A stretch of DNA of 64,000 bases from an uncultured Pelagibacteraceae bacterium (GCA_902555435.1 CACDRL010000003.1:36637-100636); one strand, 5' to 3'; counted from the first letter of the stretch, positions 27,552-36,368 are shown. Numbers and translations: made by a program. The notes: generated by a model from the letters alone, not told the origin.

Positions 27552-28031
27552 ATGAATAAAATATTTGACTACTCAGCAATTGCCTCAGGTTTAATACTTT
27601 TATTTTTATCTATACTGACTTTTTGTGACGTATTTGGTCGAAGATTTTTAAACTCACCTGTTACAGGAACAATTGAATTAGTTGAAATTGGAATGGCTTT
27701 AGTTGCTTTCTTAGCAATGCCTAGAGCATTTTTCTTAAACGCAAATGTATCTGCTGATTTTATTAATAATTTAAATTTAGGAATATTTAAAACCTGGTTA
27801 ATAATTCTTAAATTTTTTTTAATGATCATCATTATGTCTTTAATGGCATATGCAACGACTAAAACTTCTTTAAAATTTATGTCAAATGAAAGAGTTACCA
27901 TTGATCTAGAACTATATTTCTATCCATTTTATTTTATTTCTGCTTTTGGAATGTGGCTAAGTGTATTGGCTATTATATTTTGGTTTATCAAAGCTTTATC
28001 TCAAACAAATTCTAAAACAAAGGAATTTTAA
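27552..28031 (+). CDS. dctQ: TRAP transporter small permease subunit (DctQ family)
   Basis: 159 residues with four predicted membrane segments, roughly residues 8-28, 45-65, 81-101 and 122-148. It has the DctQ-like start LSILTFCDVFGRRFLNSPVTGTIELVEIGMALVAF. It forms the membrane complex with the large DctM subunit, whose ATG overlaps its stop by one base. It is divergent from the FAH gene. Confidence 0.9.
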   Translation: MNKIFDYSAIASGLILLFLSILTFCDVFGRRFLNSPVTGTIELVEIGMALVAFLAMPRAFFLNANVSADFINNLNLGIFKTWLIILKFFLMIIIMSLMAYATTKTSLKFMSNERVTIDLELYFYPFYFISAFGMWLSVLAIIFWFIKALSQTNSKTKEF

Positions 28032-29344
28032 TGGAAATGGGTCCAATAATTAATGGTGGTATAGCTTTCGCTGCAGTCTTAGTGCTCATGGTTTTAAATA
28101 TCCCAATTGGGATTGCAATGTTACTTGTTGGTTTCACTGGATTTGCATTAATATCAGGTTTTGATCCTGCTATTTTTGTTTTAGGGACAGCGCCCTTTGA
28201 CGCAGTATCCAAGTATACTTTATCTGTGCTTCCTCTTTTTGTTTTAATGGGAAATCTTGCTAACAGTGCAAACTTATCGAGAAATTTATATGATGCTGCT
28301 TATGCAGTTGTTGGTCACTACAAAGGTGGTTTAGCAATGTCTACTGTTGGAGCTTGTGCTGGTTTTGGAATGATTTGTGGATCTTCTATTGCAACCGCTG
28401 CAACGATGTCCCAAATGGCAGGACCAGAAATGAAAAGACACGGTTATAGTGATGCCCTAATAAGCGGTTCTATTGCATCTGGAGGGACTCTTGGAATTAT
28501 AATTCCACCAAGCGTTATTTTGGTAATTTATGCTTATTTAACAGAACAATCAGTTCAAGAACTTTTCTTTGCAGCATTAATTCCAGGTCTAATAGCGGTA
28601 ATTTTATACATGATTGCAATAAGAGTTTATCTCATAATCTATCCTTCACATGGAGGTTATGGAAAAAAGATGCCCTTTAACGAGAGAATTTCTGCGATTT
28701 CAAAAGTGTTCCCAATTTTTTTAATCTTTGCAATTATAATGGGTGGTCTTTATTTAGGTTTCTTTACAGCAACGGAAAGTGCTGCTGTTGGAGTAATCTT
28801 GGTTTTGATATTTATTTTTGCTCGAGGGCAACTAACTTTAAATTTATTGAAAGAAGCATTGTGGACAACAATTAAAACTGTTGGATCCTTATATTTAATT
28901 GTAATTGGAGCAAGTATATTCAATTACTTAATTACTGTTACGCAATTACCTTTTGCTGTGGTTGACTTTATAAATTATTTAGAACTGACACCATTAGGAA
29001 TTATATTGGTTATTTGTGTAATCTATCTAGTACTTGGAACTGTAATGGACTCTTTAGCAATGTTATTTTTAACAATTCCAGTTTTTTTTCCAGTGATAGT
29101 AGATGCGGGTATAGATCCTGTATGGTTTGGTATATTTGCTGTAATAGTTGTTGAGTTTGGGTTAGTGTCACCACCTGTTGGAATGAATTTATTTGTAATT
29201 AAAGGTGTGATGCAAAATACACCACTTCAAACAATTTGGTTTGGAACAATTCCTTTTTTACTAACCGATGTAATTAGAGTTGCACTTATTATTGCTTTCC
29301 CAGCGATATGTTTGTACTTACCAAGTTTAATGTCTTCTTCCTGA
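28031..29344 (+). CDS. dctM: TRAP transporter large permease subunit (DctM family)
   Basis: 437-residue Na+-coupled transporter subunit of the ion-transporter superfamily with about 12 membrane segments. Characteristic stretches: VLPLFVLMGNLANSANLSR, ACAGFGMICGSSIATAATMSQ (first hairpin), ASGGTLGIIIPPSVILVIY, and VVVEFGLVSPPVGMNLFVI in the second repeat. The stop abuts that of the convergent sulfatase-like gene. With DctP and DctQ it completes one TRAP system split over two divergent transcripts. Confidence 0.95.
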   Translation: MEMGPIINGGIAFAAVLVLMVLNIPIGIAMLLVGFTGFALISGFDPAIFVLGTAPFDAVSKYTLSVLPLFVLMGNLANSANLSRNLYDAAYAVVGHYKGGLAMSTVGACAGFGMICGSSIATAATMSQMAGPEMKRHGYSDALISGSIASGGTLGIIIPPSVILVIYAYLTEQSVQELFFAALIPGLIAVILYMIAIRVYLIIYPSHGGYGKKMPFNERISAISKVFPIFLIFAIIMGGLYLGFFTATESAAVGVILVLIFIFARGQLTLNLLKEALWTTIKTVGSLYLIVIGASIFNYLITVTQLPFAVVDFINYLELTPLGIILVICVIYLVLGTVMDSLAMLFLTIPVFFPVIVDAGIDPVWFGIFAVIVVEFGLVSPPVGMNLFVIKGVMQNTPLQTIWFGTIPFLLTDVIRVALIIAFPAICLYLPSLMSSS

Positions 29345-30928
29345 TTACCAAACACCAATCATAATACCGTCATCTTTGGTATAATCTCTTTCTTTAGTTA
29401 CAAATTCATCTGTGGCTGCAACTCTATTTTTTCTATCAATAATTCTCTTTAAAAGTAATTCTTTCATTTCTTCTCTAATCTTTGCATGTTTTTCTGATTT
29501 TCCTAAATCATTGAATTCGTCAGGATCGTTTTTTAAGTCAAACAATTGTGGCTCAAATCCTTTATAATAAATATATTTCCAATCATTATTCCTTATCATA
29601 AAGGCTCTTGCATCTGAGGCTCCTATATTCAGAATTTTTCTTGCTTCATTAAATGCATAATCTATTTCACTAAAAACAAATTCTTTCCAATTCTTAGTGC
29701 TTTCTCCTTTTAATAATGGCATTAAAGAGTCTCCCTCTAATCTATGTTTGCTCGCTGGGCTTTCTACTGCATCCAAAAAAGTTGGCAGTAAATCTATTGC
29801 CTCAATAAATCTTTCTTCTTTTGTGCCTCGAGTTTTGTTTGCATAATCACTTGGATCATAAATAATCATTGGAACTCTAACTGACTGCTCATGAAATAAT
29901 TCTTTTTCTCCTAACCAATGATCGCCTTGGTAGTCTCCATGATCTGAAGTAAATACAATCATCGTATCATCCATATGACCTGAGCTTTCTAAGAATTTAA
30001 ATAACCTTCCTAAATTATCATCAATTTGTTTTATTAAGCCCATATATCCTGCAAGAACTGTGTTTCTTACTTCGTCTTTTGAAAAAGTTTTGGAAATACT
30101 ATTTTTCATAAACGCTTTATAAACTGGATGATCGTTATTTTGTTCAGCGTCATTTCTGTGAACTGGATAAAATTCATTAGCAGAGTACATATTGTGGTAA
30201 GGGGCTGGTGCCATATAAGGCCAATGTGGTTTGATATAAGATAAATGTAAAAACCATGGTTTATCTTTACTTTCTTCTATAAATTCCATTGCTCGATTAG
30301 TCATAAAAGCTGTTTCGGAGTGTTCCTCTGGAATTCTTGCAGGTTTATTTGAATTTCTTAATCGCCAACCACTTAGTATTTCACCATTTTCTCCTTCAGC
30401 AGAATTTGCCCAATCATTCCATGGATTAAGTCCATCATATCCAAGTTTATTTAACCACTCATTGTAAGATAAAGTTTTTTTTGAATTTTTAATTTGATTA
30501 TTTGGATGAAGTCCATCATCTCTTTCAAAAGGTTCAAATCCCGGTTCACTAACTATCAATCCAATTTCAGTATCTTTAGTGATACCAAGCCTACTCATTC
30601 CATCTAAATCTGGTCTCATGTGTGTTTTACCAACTACACCAGTTCTTATTCCTGATTGACGTAGATAATCTCCAATAGTTAATTCTCCAATTGGAAGTGG
30701 AACTTGGTTCCAAGTAGACCCATGACTAAACACTGTTCTACCAGTATAATAAGACGCTCTTGAAGGACCACACACTGGTGATTGGACAAATGCAGAATTA
30801 AATTGAACTCCCTTTTTTGCTAGATTATCTATATGAGGAGTTTTAAGATGAGGATGACCATAACAAGAAAGATAATCCCATCTTAATTGATCAGCCATTA
30901 TGAAAAGAATATTTCGGATTTTATTCAT
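29345..30928 (-). CDS. Sulfatase / phosphonate monoester hydrolase-like enzyme
   Basis: Alkaline-phosphatase superfamily hydrolase, 527 residues. The formylglycine signature CGPSR is at 53-57 (QSPVCGPSRASYYTGR). Metal-site residues are in MADQLRWDYL near the N-terminus and TSDHGDYQGDH in the middle. The segment RIPEEHSETAFMTNRAMEF, PYMAPAPYHNMY, and IDDNLGRLFKFLE resemble the phosphonate monoester hydrolase subgroup more than choline sulfatase. There is no signal peptide, so it acts in the cytoplasm and needs a formylglycine-generating enzyme encoded elsewhere. It could hydrolyse sulfate or phosphonate esters. Confidence 0.82.
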   Translation of the reverse strand: MNKIRNILFIMADQLRWDYLSCYGHPHLKTPHIDNLAKKGVQFNSAFVQSPVCGPSRASYYTGRTVFSHGSTWNQVPLPIGELTIGDYLRQSGIRTGVVGKTHMRPDLDGMSRLGITKDTEIGLIVSEPGFEPFERDDGLHPNNQIKNSKKTLSYNEWLNKLGYDGLNPWNDWANSAEGENGEILSGWRLRNSNKPARIPEEHSETAFMTNRAMEFIEESKDKPWFLHLSYIKPHWPYMAPAPYHNMYSANEFYPVHRNDAEQNNDHPVYKAFMKNSISKTFSKDEVRNTVLAGYMGLIKQIDDNLGRLFKFLESSGHMDDTMIVFTSDHGDYQGDHWLGEKELFHEQSVRVPMIIYDPSDYANKTRGTKEERFIEAIDLLPTFLDAVESPASKHRLEGDSLMPLLKGESTKNWKEFVFSEIDYAFNEARKILNIGASDARAFMIRNNDWKYIYYKGFEPQLFDLKNDPDEFNDLGKSEKHAKIREEMKELLLKRIIDRKNRVAATDEFVTKERDYTKDDGIMIGVW

Positions 30929-30947
30929 AAGTTTAAAAATAACTTAT

Positions 30948-31991
30948 CTAAAATTCTAAAGTTTTTGAAGACCCATCTTTATAAGTGAACTCTACTTTTT
31001 TTTCTGAAATACTTTTTATTGACGTAAAACCATCATATTCAGCAATAAATTCATTTAATTTTTTTCTACTTTTTTTGCTCATTTTTGCACCTGGTGCATT
31101 CACGCCAACATCAATAATTATTTCCGCTCCATTTAAAAAAGCATTTACCCAAGCTTTCACGGGAGGACCGCAGGTCATTGCTTCTGTTAACCAAATAGGT
31201 TTATCAACTTCCACACTTTCTAATAATTCAGCAAATTCATCTACCCAAAGCTCCTTATCACATTGTCCATCAGGACCACTGATGTGATGAATGTTTGCTA
31301 TATCAAAATAATCTTTTATTTCAGGCAGAACTGATTTCCAATATTTTTTATTTTTTGGAAACATTCCTGCGGCTCCAGCCATAACAATAACCGCATCAGG
31401 TTGTTTTTCTTTAATTACTTTTGATGAAAAGTTAAAGATTTCAATAAAGTCTTCCTTACTTCCTTTAAAGAACATTTTAAACTCTGGTTCATTCATTACA
31501 TCCCAATATTTTATAGGTTTAGTTAATCCAGGCATATCGTTTGACCCATCTCCATCATAACGATCTACTAATTTTGTAAGGAAGTTTTTATAGTCATCCA
31601 TGGAACATGGTTTGCTTAAATATTTTGTAAAACGTTTTCCAAAAGGACTTTTTGCTTTTTTTCTTTTGCATGATTTTTGATCCCAATTAGTATGAGGCCA
31701 AATGGTTGCTAAAATTGTTTGATTATGTTCTTGTGCATAAACAACATATTGATCCACATCTTCCCAAAAGAATTTTCCTTTTTCACTTTCAATATGATTC
31801 CAAATAAAAGGTCCTGGATGAGGTCTGACCCATTGACCGTCTTTACCTCGCATTTTCTCATCACGCATTTCGGTAAGCTCACCAAATCTTGAATCTGAGA
31901 ATGATTGATTGATTGATAAATTAAAAATAAAAAAAATTAAAAAAATTTTTTTTATTAGTTTTAGTTTAAGGTTTGGCCGCACTACCGTCAT
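30948..31991 (-). CDS. Secreted GH-A clan glycosidase-like TIM-barrel protein
   Basis: 347 residues from the ATG at 31991. The long hydrophobic stretch at about 14-30 followed by INQSFS is a signal peptide. The rest looks like a clan GH-A barrel (GH39/GH5/GH10-like): FIWNHIESEKGKFFWEDVDQYVVYA, acid/base Glu168 in YWDVMNEPEF, and candidate nucleophile Glu270 in IWLTEAMTCG. No start codon exists between the end of the Met-rich gene and the signal peptide, so this ATG inside that gene's 3' end is the best choice. Substrate unknown; a periplasmic or surface polysaccharide is plausible. Confidence 0.72.
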   Translation of the reverse strand: MTVVRPNLKLKLIKKIFLIFFIFNLSINQSFSDSRFGELTEMRDEKMRGKDGQWVRPHPGPFIWNHIESEKGKFFWEDVDQYVVYAQEHNQTILATIWPHTNWDQKSCKRKKAKSPFGKRFTKYLSKPCSMDDYKNFLTKLVDRYDGDGSNDMPGLTKPIKYWDVMNEPEFKMFFKGSKEDFIEIFNFSSKVIKEKQPDAVIVMAGAAGMFPKNKKYWKSVLPEIKDYFDIANIHHISGPDGQCDKELWVDEFAELLESVEVDKPIWLTEAMTCGPPVKAWVNAFLNGAEIIIDVGVNAPGAKMSKKSRKKLNEFIAEYDGFTSIKSISEKKVEFTYKDGSSKTLEF

Positions 31992-34440
31992 CTCCCATTG
32001 CGGGCCCACCTTGTGGGTCACCTGGTGTGCCTGGTCCACCTGGACCTCCTGCTGGGTCTCCTGGTGCGCCTGGGCCTCCCATTGCACCTTCAACAGCGCC
32101 ACCAATGTCGCCCATAGCACCACCCATCATGTCGTCGCCCATAGCACCACCCATCATGTCGCCGCCTATAGGTCCTCCATCTGGTCCACCAATAGCACCA
32201 CCCATATCACCCATTGGTCCCATATCGCCGGGACTAGCTGGGCCACCTGCCATTGCTCCGGCCATAGCTCCACCCATTGTTCCGGCCATACCTTCTTGCA
32301 TAGCGCCGCCCATGGCTTTACCCATATCACCTTCGCCCATGCCTTCCATTCCCATTGCTGCTCCCATTGCATGAGAACCAATAGAATGAGCAGCAGCTCC
32401 TTGAGCCGCCATAGCTGATCCCATTGCAGCACCAGCTAAACCACCGGCTCCATCTCCAGCCATTGCAGCACCAGCAACATTTCCAATTGCTGCTCCTGGA
32501 TCAACTCCTGTTCCCATTGCAGCTGATACTTGACCTAAATTCATTCCACCTTTCATCATACCACCTTCTAATCCTTCAGGTGCTCCTCCCATTATATCAC
32601 CAAGTTTTGCACCTTCTGGACCTCCTGCTAGACCCATACTTGCAGCCATTTCTGGATTCATTTCTGCATCTAAATTCATTTCACCCATTCCAACCATACC
32701 GCCACTCATTGCTGCTAATCCCATATCACCACCTTCCATACCCATGGCGCCACTTAAACCTTTCATACCTTCAGCTCCCATTGCGGCCATTGTTCCTTGG
32801 TTGACTAATCCAACTTCCATCATATCTCCCATAGCTCCTGCGGACATCTCTCCAGCTTTTGCCATTGCTGCAACACCTTGAACAGCTTTACTACCAAGTC
32901 CCGCAACGTTACTTGACATAATTGTTGATACATCCATTCCTGCAATTCCCGCTGCACCCATACTTGCTACCATTCCAGGGGTTAAACCTGTTTGCATTGC
33001 CATATCTGCCATACCTAATTGTTCCATTGCGCCAGCGTCCATTCCAGTCATACCAGACATAGCTTCACCCATATCATCTTTAGACATATCCATAACTCCA
33101 TCCATCATTGTACCAGCTGGGTTATTTGGATCTAAAGCTCCTTCTGCCATACCAATAGCAGTCATTCCTTCTGGTGGTGCCATTGCTCCAGGTAATCCTC
33201 CAGCTAAAGATGGTTTTGCCATGATCATTGCACCCATCATCATTCCAGTTTCACTAATATTTTCTGGCATTTCTAAAGCTTCAGGCGCAGCCATATTATT
33301 TGCAAAAGAATCTTTCATTTCCATTCCTTTTTGAATAGCATTTTGCTCTTTTGGTGCCTTTCCAGATATAGCTTGGCTTATCATTCCTACAGTACCAGTC
33401 ATAGCAGATGCAATCCCAACTTCTGGATTTGCAAAAGCTGTTGATAAAGATTGAGCCATCTGTTCCATTCCCATTTCTGACATTGCTTTTCCAATTTCCT
33501 GCATTCCTTCTATACCACCCATGCTTTTTGCCATATCTGCCATGCCTTGCATTCCGATGCTTGCTTCCATGCCTTTCATCATTTCTTCTCCCATGCCTTT
33601 AGCACTCATGGTAGCTGCTATTGCACCAGTCATTGATTGGCTCACTGCTCCTGGATTTGCTGATAATGTTTCTAGTGCAGCTGTTGCAGCACCAACTGGT
33701 AATGCATTCAAGGCACCCGCCATCATTGCAGGATTCATTCCCATCTCTGCTACATTCATAGAAGCAAAATCTCCAGGATTAAAATTTGCCATATCAAAGT
33801 TTGCTCCACCTGTGATAGCTTCCATATCAACTAAACCTGAATTTGCTAATCCATCCATGGCAGCTCCCATGCCAATACCTTGAGCATCAAGAGATCCCAT
33901 CATTCCTTTGGCGTCAAATCCAGCAGCACCAAGTGCATTCATTTGTCCGGCCATTTTTTGAAGAGACACAACTTTTCCTGCTCCCATTTGTCCAGCTATG
34001 CTTGATAATGCAGCCATTTCTTCAGGTGAAAAATCTTTTGAAAAATCTATACCTGCCATATCTAAGGCTGCTGGATCTGGTATGGCTCCTAAAGCCATAT
34101 CAGTAACCCCCTCAACAAGAGACATCGCTTGTACTGCAGAAGTAATATCTCCTTTAGCTAAACTTTCTGTTGCAAATGCCATTGCATTTTCAGCTTGTGC
34201 TATTGATACATCTAAAGCTTTTCCAATATCACTTTTAGCTTCACCCAAAGCTTCAGTTGCTCCAGAAATATTTTCAGCAACTTTACTAGCATCTGCTGCT
34301 AATTGATCTGCTGCAGCTTGAGCAGAACTTCCTGCGGCCTCAGAAATATTGGTCATTGAAGCAATATCATTTGCTTTTGCAAAGAAGTTAAAAAATAAAA
34401 AAAATATAAAAAAAGTTTTTATTATAATTTTAAAAATCAT
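31966..34440 (-). CDS. Met/Gly/Ala-rich secreted low-complexity protein with collagen-like tail
   Basis: 824 residues, family not recognised. Residues 1-23 form a signal peptide (Phe-rich core, ending NFFAKA). About 24-120 is Ala-rich and helical; 120-740 is built from short Gly-Met and Ala-Met modules. I counted 22 Met in residues 206-330, and saw no Cys, Trp, Tyr or Arg anywhere. About 740-824 turns Gly/Pro/Asp-rich with collagen-like GAP-GDP-type triplets. The gene is visibly richer in G and C than its neighbours. It overlaps the upstream Lys-rich gene by 4 bases, and the glycosidase-like gene starts inside its end. An extracellular structural, metal-binding or oxidant-scavenging role is possible. 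Confidence 0.8.
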   Translation of the reverse strand: MIFKIIIKTFFIFFLFFNFFAKANDIASMTNISEAAGSSAQAAADQLAADASKVAENISGATEALGEAKSDIGKALDVSIAQAENAMAFATESLAKGDITSAVQAMSLVEGVTDMALGAIPDPAALDMAGIDFSKDFSPEEMAALSSIAGQMGAGKVVSLQKMAGQMNALGAAGFDAKGMMGSLDAQGIGMGAAMDGLANSGLVDMEAITGGANFDMANFNPGDFASMNVAEMGMNPAMMAGALNALPVGAATAALETLSANPGAVSQSMTGAIAATMSAKGMGEEMMKGMEASIGMQGMADMAKSMGGIEGMQEIGKAMSEMGMEQMAQSLSTAFANPEVGIASAMTGTVGMISQAISGKAPKEQNAIQKGMEMKDSFANNMAAPEALEMPENISETGMMMGAMIMAKPSLAGGLPGAMAPPEGMTAIGMAEGALDPNNPAGTMMDGVMDMSKDDMGEAMSGMTGMDAGAMEQLGMADMAMQTGLTPGMVASMGAAGIAGMDVSTIMSSNVAGLGSKAVQGVAAMAKAGEMSAGAMGDMMEVGLVNQGTMAAMGAEGMKGLSGAMGMEGGDMGLAAMSGGMVGMGEMNLDAEMNPEMAASMGLAGGPEGAKLGDIMGGAPEGLEGGMMKGGMNLGQVSAAMGTGVDPGAAIGNVAGAAMAGDGAGGLAGAAMGSAMAAQGAAAHSIGSHAMGAAMGMEGMGEGDMGKAMGGAMQEGMAGTMGGAMAGAMAGGPASPGDMGPMGDMGGAIGGPDGGPIGGDMMGGAMGDDMMGGAMGDIGGAVEGAMGGPGAPGDPAGGPGGPGTPGDPQGGPAMGDDGSAAKP
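32110..32163. repeat. 27-bp tandem duplication in the Met-rich gene
   Basis: Two adjacent 27-base units, 32110-32136 and 32137-32163, differ by one base near the end (GTCGTC versus GTCGCC). They encode two copies of a nine-residue unit around MMGGAMGD. It is a visible sign of growth by repeat duplication in frame. Confidence 0.85.
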
Positions 34441-35102
34441 TTTGAAGCTTCTTCTACTTTTTCTTGAGCTTTAATTGTTGCAGCACGCTGCGCATTTACT
34501 TTAGCTGTTGCAATTTGTTTTTTAAGTTTAGCTAAAACAGCAGCACGTTCAGCTATTTCAGGTGTTAATTGCTTTGCTTTTTTTTTCTTTTTCTTTTTAT
34601 TTTTTTTATGAGCAGCGAATAACATTTTTCCTGTTGCCCAAAATTTAAGAACTGCTTCGGATGTTTTAGCCTTAGGGGAAATGTTTAAGCTCATTCTCAT
34701 CGCTTCCCTACCTTTTTTTAGGCCCTCTAAAGTTTCAACTTTAGCATTTTTATCATTAAGCATTTCATTGAATAAAGCTTCAAAGTAAGCCATATCTCTA
34801 ATCATATGGTGCTGATATTTGTTTAGCTCACCCTTGCCTTTTACAAATCTTGCGTATACTTTTTTACCGGCAGCAGATTGTTTTCTTTTACTTGTGAAAT
34901 GATTTTTGTGAAACATTCCCTCTGGATAATCAATTTCCTCATAAATAAATGCAACTGGTCTCTCACTCTCTGGCCAATCCTTTAACTTTTCATATTTTTT
35001 ACAGTAAATGCAGTCTTTTTCTTTAGTGTCTTTTTTTTCTGCTGCCTCCAAATTAGGAGTGGAAAGAAAAATTATTAAAAATAAAATTAATATTTTGAAT
35101 AT
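34437..35102 (-). CDS. Lys-rich exported protein of unknown function, non-standard start
   Basis: The first conventional start is TTG at 35051, giving 204 residues. The same frame stays open upstream and encodes an excellent signal peptide (FKILILFLIIFLS, ending NLEA) that can only begin at ATA 35102 or ATT 35126. I therefore extend to 35102. After the signal come DCIYCKKYEKLKDWPESERP with a CxxC, a His/Phe/Lys-rich part, a poly-Lys run near the middle of the second half, and an Ala/Lys-rich coiled-coil-like C-terminus. No family recognised. It overlaps the Met-rich gene by 4 bases (ATGA), so the two are translationally coupled. Confidence 0.65.
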   Translation of the reverse strand: MFKILILFLIIFLSTPNLEAAEKKDTKEKDCIYCKKYEKLKDWPESERPVAFIYEEIDYPEGMFHKNHFTSKRKQSAAGKKVYARFVKGKGELNKYQHHMIRDMAYFEALFNEMLNDKNAKVETLEGLKKGREAMRMSLNISPKAKTSEAVLKFWATGKMLFAAHKKNKKKKKKKAKQLTPEIAERAAVLAKLKKQIATAKVNAQRAATIKAQEKVEEASK

Positions 35103-35282
35103 AGTTGTGGCAGATTTACTGCCAATGTCGCCTGGCTAAACCTTTCATAAAACCATCCTATAACTAAATGTAAATTTAAAACAGCAATGTTTATCTTTCA
35201 AAACCTAGAAATTAAAAAAAACTTTCGCTTTAAAAGTGTATTTAAAAAAATTTCATTTACCTTTTTTTTGATATAATTAATT
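35103..35282 (-). promoter_or_regulatory. Leader region with small hairpin upstream of the Lys-rich/Met-rich operon
   Basis: 180 bases between the guaC stop and the first secreted gene; it must hold the operon's promoter. Positions 35108-35124 form a TGGCAG-TAAAT-CTGCCA hairpin (minus strand). A ten-codon frame MKGLARRHWQ starts at ATG 35147 and its stop lies inside that hairpin. The left part is A/T-rich with long T and A runs. A leader-peptide or RNA switch is possible, but I recognise no known class. Confidence 0.35.
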
Positions 35283-36317
35283 TTACTTCACAAAAGTATC
35301 ATTAAACTGACTAGACACTCTTACAAAAGTTGTACATTTACTTAATTGTTTTAGTGATGGTGCTCCTACATAAGTACAGCTACTTCTAACACCACCAAGA
35401 ATATTCAAAACGGTATCGTTTATTTTGCCTCTATATTTAACTCTAACTTTTCTTCCTTCACTACTTCTATAATCTGCTAATCCACCATAATGTTTTTTGT
35501 TAGCAACTTCTGAACTTGATCCATAAAATTCGATATATTTAGAACCATTCACTTTTACTATTTTTCCTTTACCTTCATCATGACCTGCTAACATTCCTCC
35601 AAGCATTACAAAGTCTGCACCACCTCCAAAACCTTTTGCAACATCACCAGGACATGTGCATCCTCCATCAGCGATTACATGAGCACCAAGACCATGAGCT
35701 GCATCTGCACATTCAATGACAGCACTTAATTGTGGATACCCTACTCCAGTTTGAATTCTGGTTGTACAAACACTTCCGGGTCCTATTCCAACTTTTACTA
35801 TGTCAGCTCCACTTAGAACTAATTCTTGTGTCATATCTGCAGTTACAACGTTTCCTGCAATAATCGTTTTTGTTGGATATTTATCCCTGACTGATTTTAT
35901 AAAATTTGTGAAATGCTCCGAATAACCATTTGCAACATCAATACAAATAAATTTGAAAAAACTAAACTCTTTTAAAACCTTATCTAAATTTTGAAAGTCT
36001 TCTTTTTTAATACCGACACTGAGTGCAATATTAGGATAGATTTTTTTAATATTTTTATTTTCTTTTATTTTTTTTACATCATGTTGTTTTGTTAAACATG
36101 TAATCATTTGATAATCATTTAATTTTTCAGCAATACTAAGTTCACCAACTCCATCCATGTTGGCTGCCATAATAGGAATGCCAGACCATTCATTTTTACT
36201 ATATTTAAATCTGTAAGTTCTAAGAAGATTTACGTCTTTTCGACTTTTTAATGTGCTTCTCTTAGGTCTGAATAAGACATCAGAATAATCTAGCTTAAGC
36301 TCTTCTTCAATTCTCAT
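35283..36317 (-). CDS. guaC: GMP reductase
   Basis: NADPH-dependent deamination of GMP to IMP, purine salvage. 344 residues matching the bacterial GuaC type: MRIEEELKLDYSDVLFRPKRSTL at the start, IMAANMDGVG, catalytic GPGSVCTTRIQTGVGYPQ, ADGGCTCPGDVAKGFGGGA, and FYGSSSEVANKKH flap. It differs clearly from the IMPDH at 3134-4210. Together the two would interconvert IMP and GMP. It stands alone, with a DnaA box upstream in the gap. Confidence 0.95.
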   Translation of the reverse strand: MRIEEELKLDYSDVLFRPKRSTLKSRKDVNLLRTYRFKYSKNEWSGIPIMAANMDGVGELSIAEKLNDYQMITCLTKQHDVKKIKENKNIKKIYPNIALSVGIKKEDFQNLDKVLKEFSFFKFICIDVANGYSEHFTNFIKSVRDKYPTKTIIAGNVVTADMTQELVLSGADIVKVGIGPGSVCTTRIQTGVGYPQLSAVIECADAAHGLGAHVIADGGCTCPGDVAKGFGGGADFVMLGGMLAGHDEGKGKIVKVNGSKYIEFYGSSSEVANKKHYGGLADYRSSEGRKVRVKYRGKINDTVLNILGGVRSSCTYVGAPSLKQLSKCTTFVRVSSQFNDTFVK

Positions 36318-36368
36318 CGATGAAGAGGCTATAGTTTATAAAATATTATTTCAATTCAAATTGTAGCC

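Noticed and set aside
31992..32123. N-terminal extension of the glycosidase-like gene to ATG 32123
   Set aside because: It reads the repetitive gene in another frame (Gln/His/Val-rich) and puts the signal peptide deep inside the protein. ATG 31991 fits better.
31973..32374. Pro/Ala-rich 133-residue frame opposite the Met-rich gene, and other long plus-strand frames through 34306
   Set aside because: They are antisense mirrors of the GC-richer repetitive gene (Gly/Met codons read as Pro/Ala/His). No ribosome site, no family, and the minus-strand frame has a signal peptide and coupled neighbours.
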